A stretch of 64,000 nucleotides of DNA, taken from positions 2,232,001-2,296,000 of the forward strand of contig NC_015164.1 in assembly GCF_000190575.1 (NCBI RefSeq), given 5' to 3'. The notes under the pieces are model-generated. The model was not told the DNA's origin, ran no database searches, and saw only the letters and a list, made by a program, of their open reading frames with translations. Shown in pieces: positions 33,529-42,107 of the stretch. How positions within the stretch are numbered: position 1 is the stretch's first letter; each line of letters starts with the position of its first letter. The position numbers and the translations under genes were made by a program. The DNA comes from Phocaeicola salanitronis DSM 18170. GTDB lineage: Bacteria; Bacteroidota; Bacteroidia; Bacteroidales; Bacteroidaceae.

Positions 33529-34347
33529 ATGTTGCTGACGGAAGGAAAAGACTATGAATACGGCCTCTGCAACTGGAGAGACCAGCTTGGGAAGAGCATC
33601 CGCACGGACGGATGCATCCTGTTGTTTTGTGTATCGGGCAGGGCACTCGTTTCGGTGGAGTTCAAGCCACGCGCCGTGCGTAGAGGAGATATCGTCATGA
33701 TATTTCCCGACACCCTGTTCGTGGTAAACGACGTGTCGGAAAGCTTTGCCGCCAAGCGCATCGAAATCTCCTCCAGGCTGTTCGATGAAGCCACGTTCAC
33801 CCTCTCGTCACCTTTCTTCGACTATCTGTACGAGCATTCTATCTTCCGCACCTCACCCGAGCAGTGGGAACAATTGGGTGTGTGGGAAGATCAGCTCCGC
33901 TGGATTATGCGGTGCAGGTCGCAAAAGTCGGCTTACGTGATGTTGCGCAACCACCTGCAGAACTTCTTCATGGCAGTGGAGAGTATTGTGGTGTCGGAAG
34001 GCGCGCAGACAGAGATACTGCCTACTAGTCCCGCCCGGCGGCTCTTCAACCGTTTCTGCCGGTTGGTGGTGGAGCACTGTTATGTGCACCACGACGTGAA
34101 GTTCTATGCCGATGAGCTTTGCATCACGCCCTATTACCTGTCGAAGATAACCAACAAGGCGATAAAAATATCTCCCAAAGAGTTGATTGACCGACAAATT
34201 ATCCTGGAAATGAAACGGCTGCTGATAAATACGGATATCTCTATCAAGGAGCTTGCCACACGTTTCCACTTCGACACCGTGTCGTATATGGCTCGCTTCT
34301 TCCGGCGGTATACGGGGTATACTCCCAATGAGTTTCGTAGACAGTGA
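33529..34347 (+). CDS. AraC-family transcriptional regulator
   Basis: A 272-residue AraC protein divergent from the RND pump operon and likely its regulator. N-terminal sensor (R-R-G-D-I-V-M-I-F-P), C-terminal double HTH (L-C-I-T-P-Y-Y-L-S-K-I, Y-M-A-R-F-F-R-R-Y-T-G-Y-T-P-N-E-F-R). The -7 TACATTTG is at 33502-33509. The divergent spacer has GGAC and TCCCG elements about 24 bp apart that could be operator half-sites. Confidence 0.93.
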   Translation: MLLTEGKDYEYGLCNWRDQLGKSIRTDGCILLFCVSGRALVSVEFKPRAVRRGDIVMIFPDTLFVVNDVSESFAAKRIEISSRLFDEATFTLSSPFFDYLYEHSIFRTSPEQWEQLGVWEDQLRWIMRCRSQKSAYVMLRNHLQNFFMAVESIVVSEGAQTEILPTSPARRLFNRFCRLVVEHCYVHHDVKFYADELCITPYYLSKITNKAIKISPKELIDRQIILEMKRLLINTDISIKELATRFHFDTVSYMARFFRRYTGYTPNEFRRQ

Positions 34348-34453
34348 TAAAATATGCAGTTTGCAAATCTTCTTTTTTACCCTAATGATAAATCCCAAAC
34401 AAAGCCAAAGTCCTACTTTTGCAGATGAAATATAAATCTAAAATCTTATTTAT

Positions 34454-35809
34454 ATGCATCTCACAAAAGAAGAACAATTATTGGCTACAGGAAGAATTAC
34501 TGCGCTGTTCAGGAAATTTGCCATACCCGGAGTGGTCGGGCTGTTGTTTATCGGCTTGCAACCGATGATTGACGGCGCGGTGTTGGGAAACTTTGTCGGT
34601 ACGGAGGCGTTGGCAAGCATAAATATCTTTGTCCCGATATATACGTTCATGAGTGCGTTGGCTGTCGTTGTAGGTGTGGGTTGCCAGGCAATTGTCGGCA
34701 TGGCGCTGGGAAGCAAGGATTATGTCAAGGCGCATAGCGCTTTCAAGACAGCCTTCTGGTCGCTGCTTGTGCTGGCTCTTGTCATGGGATGTACTTTTGT
34801 GCTTGCGGCAGAACCGTTGTGCCGTTTCCTGGGCGCGAACGAGGTGTTGCTGCCTTATACGGTTTCCTATGTACGGGCTTTCTCCTTGTTTTTTCCGTTC
34901 TTGTTGCTGACGTTCCTGTGCGATTATATGCTGAAAGCCATGGGACGACCCTATTTCGCCATGCTGGTGCTTGGCGGGACAGTAGTGCTCAACCTGCTTC
35001 TGAACCTCCTTTTTGTCGGTGTGTTTGGGTGGGGCACGGCAGGCTCGGGCTTGGCTACGGGTATCGCATTCACAACCGGTTTTGCGGTCATGGCTCCCGC
35101 ATTGCTGAAAAAAAACAGTCTGGTCAGTCTCCGGAAAGGACGTCTCTCTTTCAGGTTGCTGGGTCAGATGACATACAATGGCTCATCGGAAGGCTTGTCG
35201 GAGTTGTCAGCCGGCATTACGGTATTCCTCTTCAACTGGGTGATGATGAAGAACTGGGGAGAAGTGGGAGTAGCTGCATTTACGGCCATCAATTATATGC
35301 TGAACTTGGGAGTGCAGATGTTCGTGGGGCTGTCGGACGGCATAGTGCCTATCCTGTCGTTCAACTACGGAGCCGGTCATCTGAACCGAGTGAAAGAGAC
35401 CTTGTTTCTGGGTTTCAAGACGAATGCGACCATCGGCATCATCCTGTTCTGCATCATGTTCTTCGGCAACGAGTTCATCGTCTCCCAGTTCTTTGCAGAC
35501 GGGGGCAGCCATGTGCTGAAGATAACCTCCATCGGAGCGGCAGTCTGCGCCTTCGCTTTCCTGCTGAACGGCTCGAACATTCTGTCATCGAGTTTCTTTA
35601 CCTCGCTGGGCGATGCACGTACCTCCGTACTTGTGTCTTTGCAAAGAGGGCTGTTGTTCGTTGTGCTTGGAATCATGATATATCCGGTTATTTTAGGAGA
35701 TAACGGCGTGTGGCTGACGGTTCCGTTGGCAGAATTCTTTACCTTTGTCTCCACCATATATCTGTTGAGAAAGAGATTAAAGAAATGGAGCGTTAGTATT
35801 CACGCATAA
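34454..35809 (+). CDS. MATE-family efflux transporter
   Basis: A 451-residue MATE protein with twelve hydrophobic segments (Q-P-M-I-D-G-A-V-L-G-N in helix 1; P-I-L-S-F-N-Y-G-A-G in helix 8). It has its own -7 (TACTTTTG just upstream). The Crp-like gene begins 14 bp after its stop, so they are co-transcribed. It is only distantly similar to the MATE at 26058 and lacks the structured leader. Confidence 0.93.
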   Translation: MHLTKEEQLLATGRITALFRKFAIPGVVGLLFIGLQPMIDGAVLGNFVGTEALASINIFVPIYTFMSALAVVVGVGCQAIVGMALGSKDYVKAHSAFKTAFWSLLVLALVMGCTFVLAAEPLCRFLGANEVLLPYTVSYVRAFSLFFPFLLLTFLCDYMLKAMGRPYFAMLVLGGTVVLNLLLNLLFVGVFGWGTAGSGLATGIAFTTGFAVMAPALLKKNSLVSLRKGRLSFRLLGQMTYNGSSEGLSELSAGITVFLFNWVMMKNWGEVGVAAFTAINYMLNLGVQMFVGLSDGIVPILSFNYGAGHLNRVKETLFLGFKTNATIGIILFCIMFFGNEFIVSQFFADGGSHVLKITSIGAAVCAFAFLLNGSNILSSSFFTSLGDARTSVLVSLQRGLLFVVLGIMIYPVILGDNGVWLTVPLAEFFTFVSTIYLLRKRLKKWSVSIHA

Positions 35810-35823
35810 TCATAGTTACCGGT

Positions 35824-36399
35824 ATGAAAGAATGGACAGAAGTACTTGCCGACAGAGAAGGATTGAGCGAAGAGGAAATCCATTGGCTGACGGACAATCA
35901 GGAAAGGAGGTCGTTTGCCAAGAATGAAATCGTCGTCCACAAGGATGAGGTCGACAGCAACGTGTATATCCTCACCAAAGGCATCTGGAGGGCTTACCAC
36001 TTCAAAAACGGAGAGGAAGCCACCGCCTGGTTTGCCACGCCGGGCGAACTGGTGTTTTCCGTCTGGGGCTATATTTCCGACGAGCCTTCGCGCCTGTCGT
36101 TCGAGGTCATGACGGAGAGCGAGGCCATTTGCCTTTCCAAAGAAGAACTGCACAGGCATTTCAACTCCTCCATTGCCATGGCAAATTTAGGGCGCAGGAT
36201 GCTGGAGAACTTCATCCTGCTCTACGAGAACTGGCTCATGGACTTATGGAAAAAGAATGCTTTCGAACGCTACCTGACGCTTTTGGACGAATATCCGGAG
36301 GTCATCCAGCAAATCCCCATGAAGTACATCGCGTCTTACCTGGGTGTCACGGTGCAGTCCTTGAGCCGCATCCGGGCATCACTGAACGAAATGAAATGA
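35824..36399 (+). CDS. Crp/Fnr-family regulator
   Basis: A 191-residue protein with a cyclic-nucleotide-binding-like beta-roll (about 20-115: N-E-I-V-V-H-K-D-E-V, W-F-A-T-P-G-E-L-V-F-S) and a C-terminal HTH (I-P-M-K-Y-I-A-S-Y-L-G-V-T-V-Q-S-L-S-R-I-R). No Fnr-type Cys cluster is present, so it is not an Fe-S oxygen sensor of the classic type. It is co-transcribed with the MATE pump. Confidence 0.92.
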   Translation: MKEWTEVLADREGLSEEEIHWLTDNQERRSFAKNEIVVHKDEVDSNVYILTKGIWRAYHFKNGEEATAWFATPGELVFSVWGYISDEPSRLSFEVMTESEAICLSKEELHRHFNSSIAMANLGRRMLENFILLYENWLMDLWKKNAFERYLTLLDEYPEVIQQIPMKYIASYLGVTVQSLSRIRASLNEMK

Positions 36400-36440
36400 C
36401 AACATATCACTTTGCACAAAACGAACAGGAGGTTAAACAG

Positions 36441-36956
36441 ATGAACATACGGTTTGAACCGGTACCGCGAAACGAATTCGGGGACTTTAAGAAAGATGTC
36501 AAAGAGATTTTTGCCATCGGTATCATAGAACATTTCGGTATGCCCGATGACGGTGAGCCTGTCCCCGACCGGGATGTGGACGAGGCACTTTACCATCCCA
36601 ATGCCGATGTCTTCTACGTCTATCAGGACAACAGGCGAGTCGGCGGTGTCGTGCTGACCATCGATAAGGAAACCCATCGCAACAAAATGGACCTGTTCTA
36701 CATCTATCCGGATTGCCACAGCCGGGGACTTGGGTATGCCGTTTGGAAACAGATTGAAAGCATGTATCCCGAAACAAAGGTGTGGGAATTGGTAACGCCT
36801 TGTTTCGAGAAACGGAACATCCATTTCTATGTCAACAAATGCGGATTCCACATTGTCGAATACTTCAACGCCCGCCACAAGGACCCGGACTATCCTGACA
36901 GCGGGTATGAATACCGGGCGGAATACTTCAGGTTTGAAAAGCTGATGAAGCCATAA
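36441..36956 (+). CDS. GNAT-family N-acetyltransferase
   Basis: A 171-residue acetyltransferase (D-L-F-Y-I-Y-P-D-C-H-S-R-G-L-G-Y-A-V-W as the acetyl-CoA loop, F-Y-V-N-K-C-G-F-H at the end). An AGGAGG motif 8 nt upstream of the ATG at 36441 decides this start; an in-frame ATG at 36396 overlaps the Crp stop and is the alternative. It is the third gene of the MATE-Crp-GNAT unit. The substrate is unknown. Confidence 0.88.
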   Translation: MNIRFEPVPRNEFGDFKKDVKEIFAIGIIEHFGMPDDGEPVPDRDVDEALYHPNADVFYVYQDNRRVGGVVLTIDKETHRNKMDLFYIYPDCHSRGLGYAVWKQIESMYPETKVWELVTPCFEKRNIHFYVNKCGFHIVEYFNARHKDPDYPDSGYEYRAEYFRFEKLMKP

Positions 36957-36978
36957 GGGAGAATAGCATAAATAGGTT

Positions 36979-37878
36979 TTATTCATATATCCCGTTCCGG
37001 TAATCCTGCAAATACTGCGTGAATGTCTTCCCCGTCTGCTGCTTGAAGAAACGCATCAGGTGGCTGGGGTCGGAGAAATGGAAATCATCCGCCAGCTGGC
37101 TGACGGTGCGGTTGGAGAAGAGCAGTTCGTTCTTCAGTTCTTCCAACAGACGTTGTTTCAGCAAATGGGCGGCTGATACGCCAAACTGCGCCATGACCGA
37201 AGTATTCAGCGTGATGCGGCTGATGCGAAGCTTGTCGGCATACTCCTGCACCCGCTGCATGGTGCGGATGTTCTGTTCCAGCAAATCCTTGTATTGGAAA
37301 GCATAATTGTTCTTCGCGATTTCTACGGGCAGGCGGTATGCAGCGGCATACGCACGGTTGATAATCAGCAGCAGGTAATAGAGCACGGAGACGATAAGGT
37401 TGTACGTATCCGCCACGGGATGCAGCAATTCCTGCTTGATTTTGCCGAGCAGGCGTATGTATTCCGCCAGTTCTTCGGGCAAGGCATACAGGTAGGGCGG
37501 CGTATCGGTCTGATAATAGTAGAGCAAGCGATAGACAAAGAACTTGTCGGCAATGAATGTGCGCATGAAGTCTTCGCGGAAGATGAGAAAAGTATAATCC
37601 AATGCCGCTTCATCCACATGCCACTCTTGTTGTTGGTGGGGCGAGAGGAGCAGCACCATGCCGTCATGCAGTTCTATCTTTCGGAAGTTCAGCAGCAGGA
37701 AACCGTTCGCCTTGCGGAAGAAATAAAAGCTGAAGAAGTCCGTCTTGAACCGTTTGTATTCAGCCAGTACGGGGCCAATGTCCTTGTTTGTGGCGGTGTT
37801 GATGTAGAAGTCCACGCCGCAGTCCGTCTTGCTGAAGGGGACGCTGACTAATCTTTCGGGGTTGATTATCTCTTTCAT
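36979..37878 (-). CDS. AraC-family regulator divergent from sirtuin operon
   Basis: A 299-residue AraC protein from the ATG at 37878; upstream frame extension would cross the control region. N-terminal cupin-like sensor (about 1-190) with L-L-S-P-H-Q-Q-Q-E-W-H; C-terminal double HTH (L-R-I-S-R-I-T-L-N-T-S, F-S-D-P-S-H-L-M-R-F-F-K-Q-Q-T-G-K-T-F-T-Q-Y). A 21-bp direct repeat of GGCATA lies in the divergent spacer and again before the MBL-cupin operon, pointing to this protein as controller of both. Confidence 0.93.
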   Translation of the reverse strand: MKEIINPERLVSVPFSKTDCGVDFYINTATNKDIGPVLAEYKRFKTDFFSFYFFRKANGFLLLNFRKIELHDGMVLLLSPHQQQEWHVDEAALDYTFLIFREDFMRTFIADKFFVYRLLYYYQTDTPPYLYALPEELAEYIRLLGKIKQELLHPVADTYNLIVSVLYYLLLIINRAYAAAYRLPVEIAKNNYAFQYKDLLEQNIRTMQRVQEYADKLRISRITLNTSVMAQFGVSAAHLLKQRLLEELKNELLFSNRTVSQLADDFHFSDPSHLMRFFKQQTGKTFTQYLQDYRNGIYE

Positions 37879-37922
37879 ACGCTTATTATTTCTGCAAAAG
37901 TAATATTTTCTTTTATCAAAAT

Positions 37923-37978
37923 GGCATATATTCACTTCTTTTAGGCATAACGCCATTGAATGAGATTGCCGACCTTTG
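37923..37978 (+). promoter_or_regulatory. Sirtuin operon promoter and AraC-type operator
   Basis: GGCATA at 37923 and 37944 (21 bp apart), preceded by TATCAAAAT. The -7 GACCTTTG is at 37971-37978, 27 bp after the second half-site. The same spacing and sequences recur at 40668-40723. Confidence 0.75.
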
Positions 37979-38006
37979 CAACCGAAAAAAAAACAGGAAC
38001 AAATAT

Positions 38007-38909
38007 ATGGTTGCACAAGAAAAGATTGACTTGTTAAGGAAAAAGATAGACGAAGCCGATGCCATTGTAGTGGGCGGTGCATCGGGCATGTCGGCTGCAT
38101 CGGGATTCGTCTTTTATTATCAGGAAGACGATGTGTTCCGTCAGTTGGCAGGCGGATTGGCGAAGAAGTACGACAGGCACAATATGTTTGACCTCTTCTA
38201 CGACCGCCGTCCCTCGCAGGGAGAACAGTGGGCATTGATGTTGCGCACCATCCGCTACGTTTACGAATGTCATACGGGAGAAACTTACACCGACTTGGCA
38301 GAACTGCTGGAGGGAAAGAACTACTACATCGTTACCACCAATCAGGATGCCCAGTTCTACCGTGTGTTCCCCGCCAATCATATCACCCGCATACAGGGCG
38401 ATTGGCGTTATTGGCAATGTTCGCAACCCTGCCACGACAATATCTATGATAATCATACTGAGACGATGTGGCTCTGCGATGCCATTCAGAACGACGCCTT
38501 GCCCGATAAACTGATTCCACGCTGTCCCCGTTGTGGCCGTCCCATGGCTCCTTGGGTTCGTTCGCGGGAGTTCTTGCAAGGAACTTTCTATCACCGGGAA
38601 ATGAAGCGTTATTACGAATTCCTGCAACGCCATGCCGACCGTAAAATGCTTTTCTTGGAATTGGGTGTAGGCATGATGACCCCGATGTTCATCAAGGAAC
38701 CGTTTATGAATATGGTATACCAGTGGCCGAAAGCTTTCTATGCCACGCTTAACCCGCAACACGCCCTTGTGCCGAAAGAGATTGCAGACCGAAGCCTTGC
38801 CATTGGCGACGACATCGCCGTTACCTTGAAGCAACTGCTTGGCAAGTCCACCGCCGGGATGAAAGAATTTAATGCAAAGGAAGCGTTTAACCCCGCAAGA
38901 GTTTATTGA
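38007..38909 (+). CDS. Class M-like sirtuin (SirTM-type, probable protein ADP-ribosyltransferase)
   Basis: A 300-residue sirtuin from the ATG at 38007. NAD loop G-G-A-S-G-M-S at 23-29, T-T-N-Q-D at 110-114, and four zinc cysteines (C138, C142, C173, C176). The catalytic His of ordinary deacetylases is Gln here (R-I-Q-G-D-W, Gln130). SirTM enzymes carry Gln at this position and the same Q-C-S-x-P-C-H and I-P-x-C-P-x-C-G-x-P-M motifs; they transfer ADP-ribose rather than deacetylate. Classical SirTM operons include a macrodomain and a GcvH-like carrier, neither of which is present here. It is first in a four-gene operon. Confidence 0.88.
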   Translation: MVAQEKIDLLRKKIDEADAIVVGGASGMSAASGFVFYYQEDDVFRQLAGGLAKKYDRHNMFDLFYDRRPSQGEQWALMLRTIRYVYECHTGETYTDLAELLEGKNYYIVTTNQDAQFYRVFPANHITRIQGDWRYWQCSQPCHDNIYDNHTETMWLCDAIQNDALPDKLIPRCPRCGRPMAPWVRSREFLQGTFYHREMKRYYEFLQRHADRKMLFLELGVGMMTPMFIKEPFMNMVYQWPKAFYATLNPQHALVPKEIADRSLAIGDDIAVTLKQLLGKSTAGMKEFNAKEAFNPARVY

Positions 38910-38916
38910 TGTTGGT

Positions 38917-39363
38917 ATGATGAGGTTTGTAAAAATCCTGTTATGGCTATTGGCTATTACAGGTGTGGTGTATGCGTTAAAGGTGTTCGGCATATTGCCG
39001 ATGCATCATCCGGAATGCATGTGGCTGAAAGTTCACACGGTTTTGGGGATTGTCACCCTTGTCATGGCATTGTGGCATTGCATCGACCATTGGAAATGGT
39101 ATAAAGCATGGCTGAGAGGCAGGTTGAAGAACCGCATTCCAAATGTTGTGCTTGTCAAATGGACGACTTGCTTCTTTTTCCTGACAATGCTCGTTCTGTT
39201 GTTGGATTGGGCATGGCCATCCAAAGCATTGGTAGTTGCCCATATTGCCACGGCATCCGTATGGATAGCCCTCTCTGCCAAACATTGCAAGAGCAAAAGC
39301 AGGCATAAAAACAACTGTCGCAATGGCGGACAAGCCTCAAACGTCTGCCATTGCCGTAGATGA
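38917..39363 (+). CDS. DUF4405-like small membrane protein (possible heme-binding helices)
   Basis: A 148-residue protein from the ATG pair at 38917 (an upstream ATG at 38872 would overlap the sirtuin). It has about four membrane helices, with His residues placed near helix ends (K-V-H-T-V-L, W-H-C-I-D-H-W-K, V-A-H-I-A-T-A) as in cytochrome b-like DUF4405 proteins, and a basic Cys/His-rich C-terminal tail. It sits 7 bp after the sirtuin. It could couple membrane redox state to the sirtuins; this is speculative. Confidence 0.75.
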   Translation: MMRFVKILLWLLAITGVVYALKVFGILPMHHPECMWLKVHTVLGIVTLVMALWHCIDHWKWYKAWLRGRLKNRIPNVVLVKWTTCFFFLTMLVLLLDWAWPSKALVVAHIATASVWIALSAKHCKSKSRHKNNCRNGGQASNVCHCRR

Positions 39364-39383
39364 GATAAATAAATTTATTGTAT

Positions 39384-39974
39384 ATGAAAGTAGAAAAATT
39401 CACAAAAGAAGATATGTGTGCTGCCATCAGCTTGGCACAACACGCTTGGCACGGCTATTACGATGGCTTTCCGGCTGAATACATCCGTTGCATAGCTGCC
39501 TGCATCGTCCTCCACAATTACACGGACGCGGATTTGGCATTTAAAATCACGGATAACGGGGAAATGAAGGGCATCATCTTCGGTACACGCAAAGGCAAGA
39601 TCGTGGGTTTGTCTGTATGGGTACACGAACAGGTCAAGTCGATGAATCCACAGGAAAAGGAGTTGTTGGAAAGACTCAACGACTATATGGACGAGGCCGA
39701 CCGGAACACTATCGCACAAATGGACGACAGCGACGTGAAGCTCTCCCTCTTTATCAGCATACAGAAAGGATGCGGCAAGGAATTGCTACGCACCATAATG
39801 CAGGAGTTCCGCGCAATGAATGCCCAACGGATGTTTCTGTGGACCGACACTTCGTGCGACCACGATTATTACCCCGCCCACGGCTTTACCTTGGCTTCCC
39901 AATACCGCGACACGCATTACTCTACCAACGAGACAGACTATATGACTTACATCTATTGGAAACCTCTTGAATAA
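39384..39974 (+). CDS. GNAT-like acetyltransferase
   Basis: A 196-residue protein from the ATG at 39384. A divergent GNAT fold is suggested by L-S-L-F-I-S-I-Q-K-G-C-G-K-E-L-L-R-T-I (beta4 and acetyl-CoA loop) and the C-terminal Y-Y-P-A-H-G-F-T-L. The long insertion at about 95-125 is unusual. It lies between the two sirtuins in one operon, so a protein-modification partnership is possible but unproven. Confidence 0.8.
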   Translation: MKVEKFTKEDMCAAISLAQHAWHGYYDGFPAEYIRCIAACIVLHNYTDADLAFKITDNGEMKGIIFGTRKGKIVGLSVWVHEQVKSMNPQEKELLERLNDYMDEADRNTIAQMDDSDVKLSLFISIQKGCGKELLRTIMQEFRAMNAQRMFLWTDTSCDHDYYPAHGFTLASQYRDTHYSTNETDYMTYIYWKPLE

Positions 39975-39980
39975 GCAGCC

Positions 39981-40688
39981 ATGAACGAAATACAGCAAGC
40001 CGCCCAAGCCATTGCCCGTGCCGATGCCCTGCTGATAGGGGCAAGTAACGGGCTTTCCATTGCCGAAGGCTATCACGTCTTTGCCAACAACGAAATGTTC
40101 CGCCGTCAATTCGGGGATTTCCAACAGCAGTACGGTATACAGAACGTCATCGAAGGCTGTTTCTACCGATACCCAAAAGAAAGTGTACGGTCGGAGTTCC
40201 TGCAACGCCTCGTGCAGCACTGGGTGAAGGACTACCGCCCCTCACCGGTGATGGAAAACCTGCTTTCCATCGTGGGCAACAAGGATTACTTCATCCTCAC
40301 CTCAAACGCAGATACCCATCTGGAACTTTCCGGCTTCGATACGGAAAAGGTGTTCGAGGTGGAAGGTACATTTGAAGATTTGTTAGAGCATCGCCCGCCC
40401 AAGGATAAGAGCCGTCAGGCAAACGAGTTTCTCCGGCGTTATAGCGGCAAGCACATCGTCATCTTGGAATTAGGCATCGGTCAGCACAACCGACTTATCA
40501 AGCAGCCCTTGATGCAACTGACAGCCGACGAGCCCCACGTCGTTTACATCACGTTGAACTTGGCTTCGGAATTGCATATCCCCGACGCCATTACGCACAA
40601 GTCCATCGGGTTGGCAGGAGATATAGCCGTCATGCTTCAAGAATTGAAGAATGAACTTTATCAAAATGGCACATATTTCCAAGTTTAA
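39981..40688 (+). CDS. Zinc-less Sir2-like protein
   Basis: A 235-residue Rossmann-type sirtuin relative. It keeps the NAD loop G-A-S-N-G-L-S (20-26), T-S-N-A-D (107-111) and L-E-L-G-I-G (162-167). The whole zinc-ribbon insertion is missing, and the catalytic position is Glu (V-E-G-T-F, Glu128). It may bind NAD or ADP-ribose without deacetylase activity. It starts 6 bp after the GNAT stop. Its 3' end carries the operator of the next operon: GGCACATATTTCC is both coding (G-T-Y-F) and half-site sequence. Confidence 0.83.
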   Translation: MNEIQQAAQAIARADALLIGASNGLSIAEGYHVFANNEMFRRQFGDFQQQYGIQNVIEGCFYRYPKESVRSEFLQRLVQHWVKDYRPSPVMENLLSIVGNKDYFILTSNADTHLELSGFDTEKVFEVEGTFEDLLEHRPPKDKSRQANEFLRRYSGKHIVILELGIGQHNRLIKQPLMQLTADEPHVVYITLNLASELHIPDAITHKSIGLAGDIAVMLQELKNELYQNGTYFQV

Positions 40689-40723
40689 GGCATAGAGGCA
40701 CGGGAAGATTCTTCCGAACTTTG
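40668..40723 (+). promoter_or_regulatory. MBL-cupin promoter and AraC-type operator
   Basis: GGCACA at 40668 and GGCATA at 40689 (21 bp apart), preceded by TATCAAAAT. The -7 GAACTTTG is at 40716-40723, 27 bp after the second half-site. It is a near copy of the sirtuin operon control site. Confidence 0.75.
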
Positions 40724-40759
40724 CAACCGTAAACGATGAAACAATTAAATCATAGAATA

Positions 40760-41536
40760 ATGGAAACAACAACGACTATCCGCTTGGTGCGCAATGCCAC
40801 CTTGAGAATCAATTATGCAGGACATACGATTTTGGTTGACCCTTTATTGGCTGAAAAAGCATCATTAATCTCTGCACTTGGAGTAAACGTAAGTCCCAGA
40901 GTGCATCTGACAATGCCAATAAATGAAATTGTCGAAGATGTTGATTGCGTTTTGTTAACACACAATCACCCTGATCATTATGATTCAAGTGTCAAAAAAC
41001 ATTTACCGTCGGACATTTTGTTTCTCACTCAACCGGAAGACTGTAAGATTATAATGAACGATGGATTTACTAATGTTGTGCCAATAAATGATACTTTCTG
41101 GTTGGATGGAATTTGTATAACACGGATTCCGGGAAAACATGGAAGAGGAATGTTAGGGGATATGATGGGACCGGTATCGGGATTTGTTTTCAGCCATGAA
41201 GGATTGCCCACATTGTATTTGATGGGGGATTGTTGTTGGGACGATGCTATATATGATGCCGTCAAACGTTACTCTCCTGATTATATGGTTGTGAATAGTG
41301 GAGGAGCCATCATCCCTGTTTATTCGGGTTATTTTGGTTCCATAATTACCAATGAGGACGACATGGTTGAGATTGTGACAAAATGCACAGGTGTGAAGAA
41401 ATTCATTGCTGTGCACATGGATGCCATCGACCATTGCCAAACGACCCGCTCAATTTTGCGTAATGAACTGGAACATCAAAAGGTCGACATGAACCGCCTG
41501 ATTATCCCAGAAGACGGAGAAAGCATCAACTTATAA
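40760..41536 (+). CDS. MBL-fold metallo-hydrolase (UlaG/RomA-like)
   Basis: A 258-residue protein from the ATG at 40760 (M-E-T-T-T-T; an upstream ATG at 40736 is possible). The metal site T-H-N-H-P-D-H-Y-D near residues 66-74, then L-M-G-D-C-C-W and a final A-V-H-M-D-A-I-D-H, define the metallo-beta-lactamase fold. Its base composition is clearly more A/T-rich than its neighbours, suggesting recent acquisition. The substrate is unknown; UlaG-like members act on lactones or phosphodiesters. Confidence 0.88.
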   Translation: METTTTIRLVRNATLRINYAGHTILVDPLLAEKASLISALGVNVSPRVHLTMPINEIVEDVDCVLLTHNHPDHYDSSVKKHLPSDILFLTQPEDCKIIMNDGFTNVVPINDTFWLDGICITRIPGKHGRGMLGDMMGPVSGFVFSHEGLPTLYLMGDCCWDDAIYDAVKRYSPDYMVVNSGGAIIPVYSGYFGSIITNEDDMVEIVTKCTGVKKFIAVHMDAIDHCQTTRSILRNELEHQKVDMNRLIIPEDGESINL

Positions 41537-41555
41537 ACTCTAAAAAAATATAGAA

Positions 41556-42005
41556 ATGAAAGAAATTAAGGATGTGGCAGCAGCCGAAAATTTCAGCGCA
41601 ATAAGCGTTGGCAAACTGAATGAACTGAGTGACTATGTGATAGAGCTTTCGCCCGAAGTGAAGATTCCGGGGAAAGTGTTCGGAGGAGCCGCGCTCCAGG
41701 CAACGGGCAGCGAGTTCTCCTTCCAGATGTTCCAGCCGGGCACGGAAACAGGATTCCTCCACACCCACAAGAATCATGAGGAACTTTATTTCTTCCTTGC
41801 GGGAAAAGGTGAGTTTCAGGTGGACGGACAGGTGTTCCCCGTTGAAGAAGGAAGCGTGGTGCGCATATCGCCCAACGGGAAGCGCAGCGTACGCAACAAC
41901 GGGACAGCTCCGCTCGTCATGCTCTGTGTACAGTATCGGGGCAATACGTTTACGGCGGAAGACGCTACCGACGGCGTGATTCTGAATGAGCTGGTGAAGT
42001 GGTGA
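41556..42005 (+). CDS. Cupin-domain protein
   Basis: A 149-residue single-domain cupin: motif 1 H-T-H-K-N-H-E-E-L-Y-F-F-L-A-G-K-G-E-F (metal ligands His/His/Glu) and motif 2 P-V-E-E-G-S-V-V-R-I-S-P-N-G-K-R. It begins 20 bp after the MBL gene, in the same operon. Small cupins of this type are isomerases, dioxygenases or sensor proteins; no specific assignment can be made. Confidence 0.88.
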   Translation: MKEIKDVAAAENFSAISVGKLNELSDYVIELSPEVKIPGKVFGGAALQATGSEFSFQMFQPGTETGFLHTHKNHEELYFFLAGKGEFQVDGQVFPVEEGSVVRISPNGKRSVRNNGTAPLVMLCVQYRGNTFTAEDATDGVILNELVKW

Positions 42006-42036
42006 GAAACGGAATGAATCAGAATTGGTATATTTT

Positions 42037-42105
42037 ATGTTCAACCCGTCTTTCTGTTAAGAATTAGTCAAATGCAAAAGCCGTCAAAGACACCCCGTTT
42101 TCCCT
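42037..42105 (+). repeat. Dispersed ~65-bp intergenic repeat, copy 3
   Basis: It matches copies at 11350 and 15957 (TTCAACCCGTCTTTCTGTTA, then AAGAATTAGTCAA), with slightly more divergence in the middle. As with copy 2, it is followed by the 22-bp array and an HU-like gene. Confidence 0.72.
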
Positions 42106-42107
42106 TG

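Noticed and set aside
37923..38006. Longer N-terminus for the first sirtuin (from 37956)
   Set aside because: The extension would begin upstream of the -7 element at 37971-37978; ATG 38007 fits the family start.
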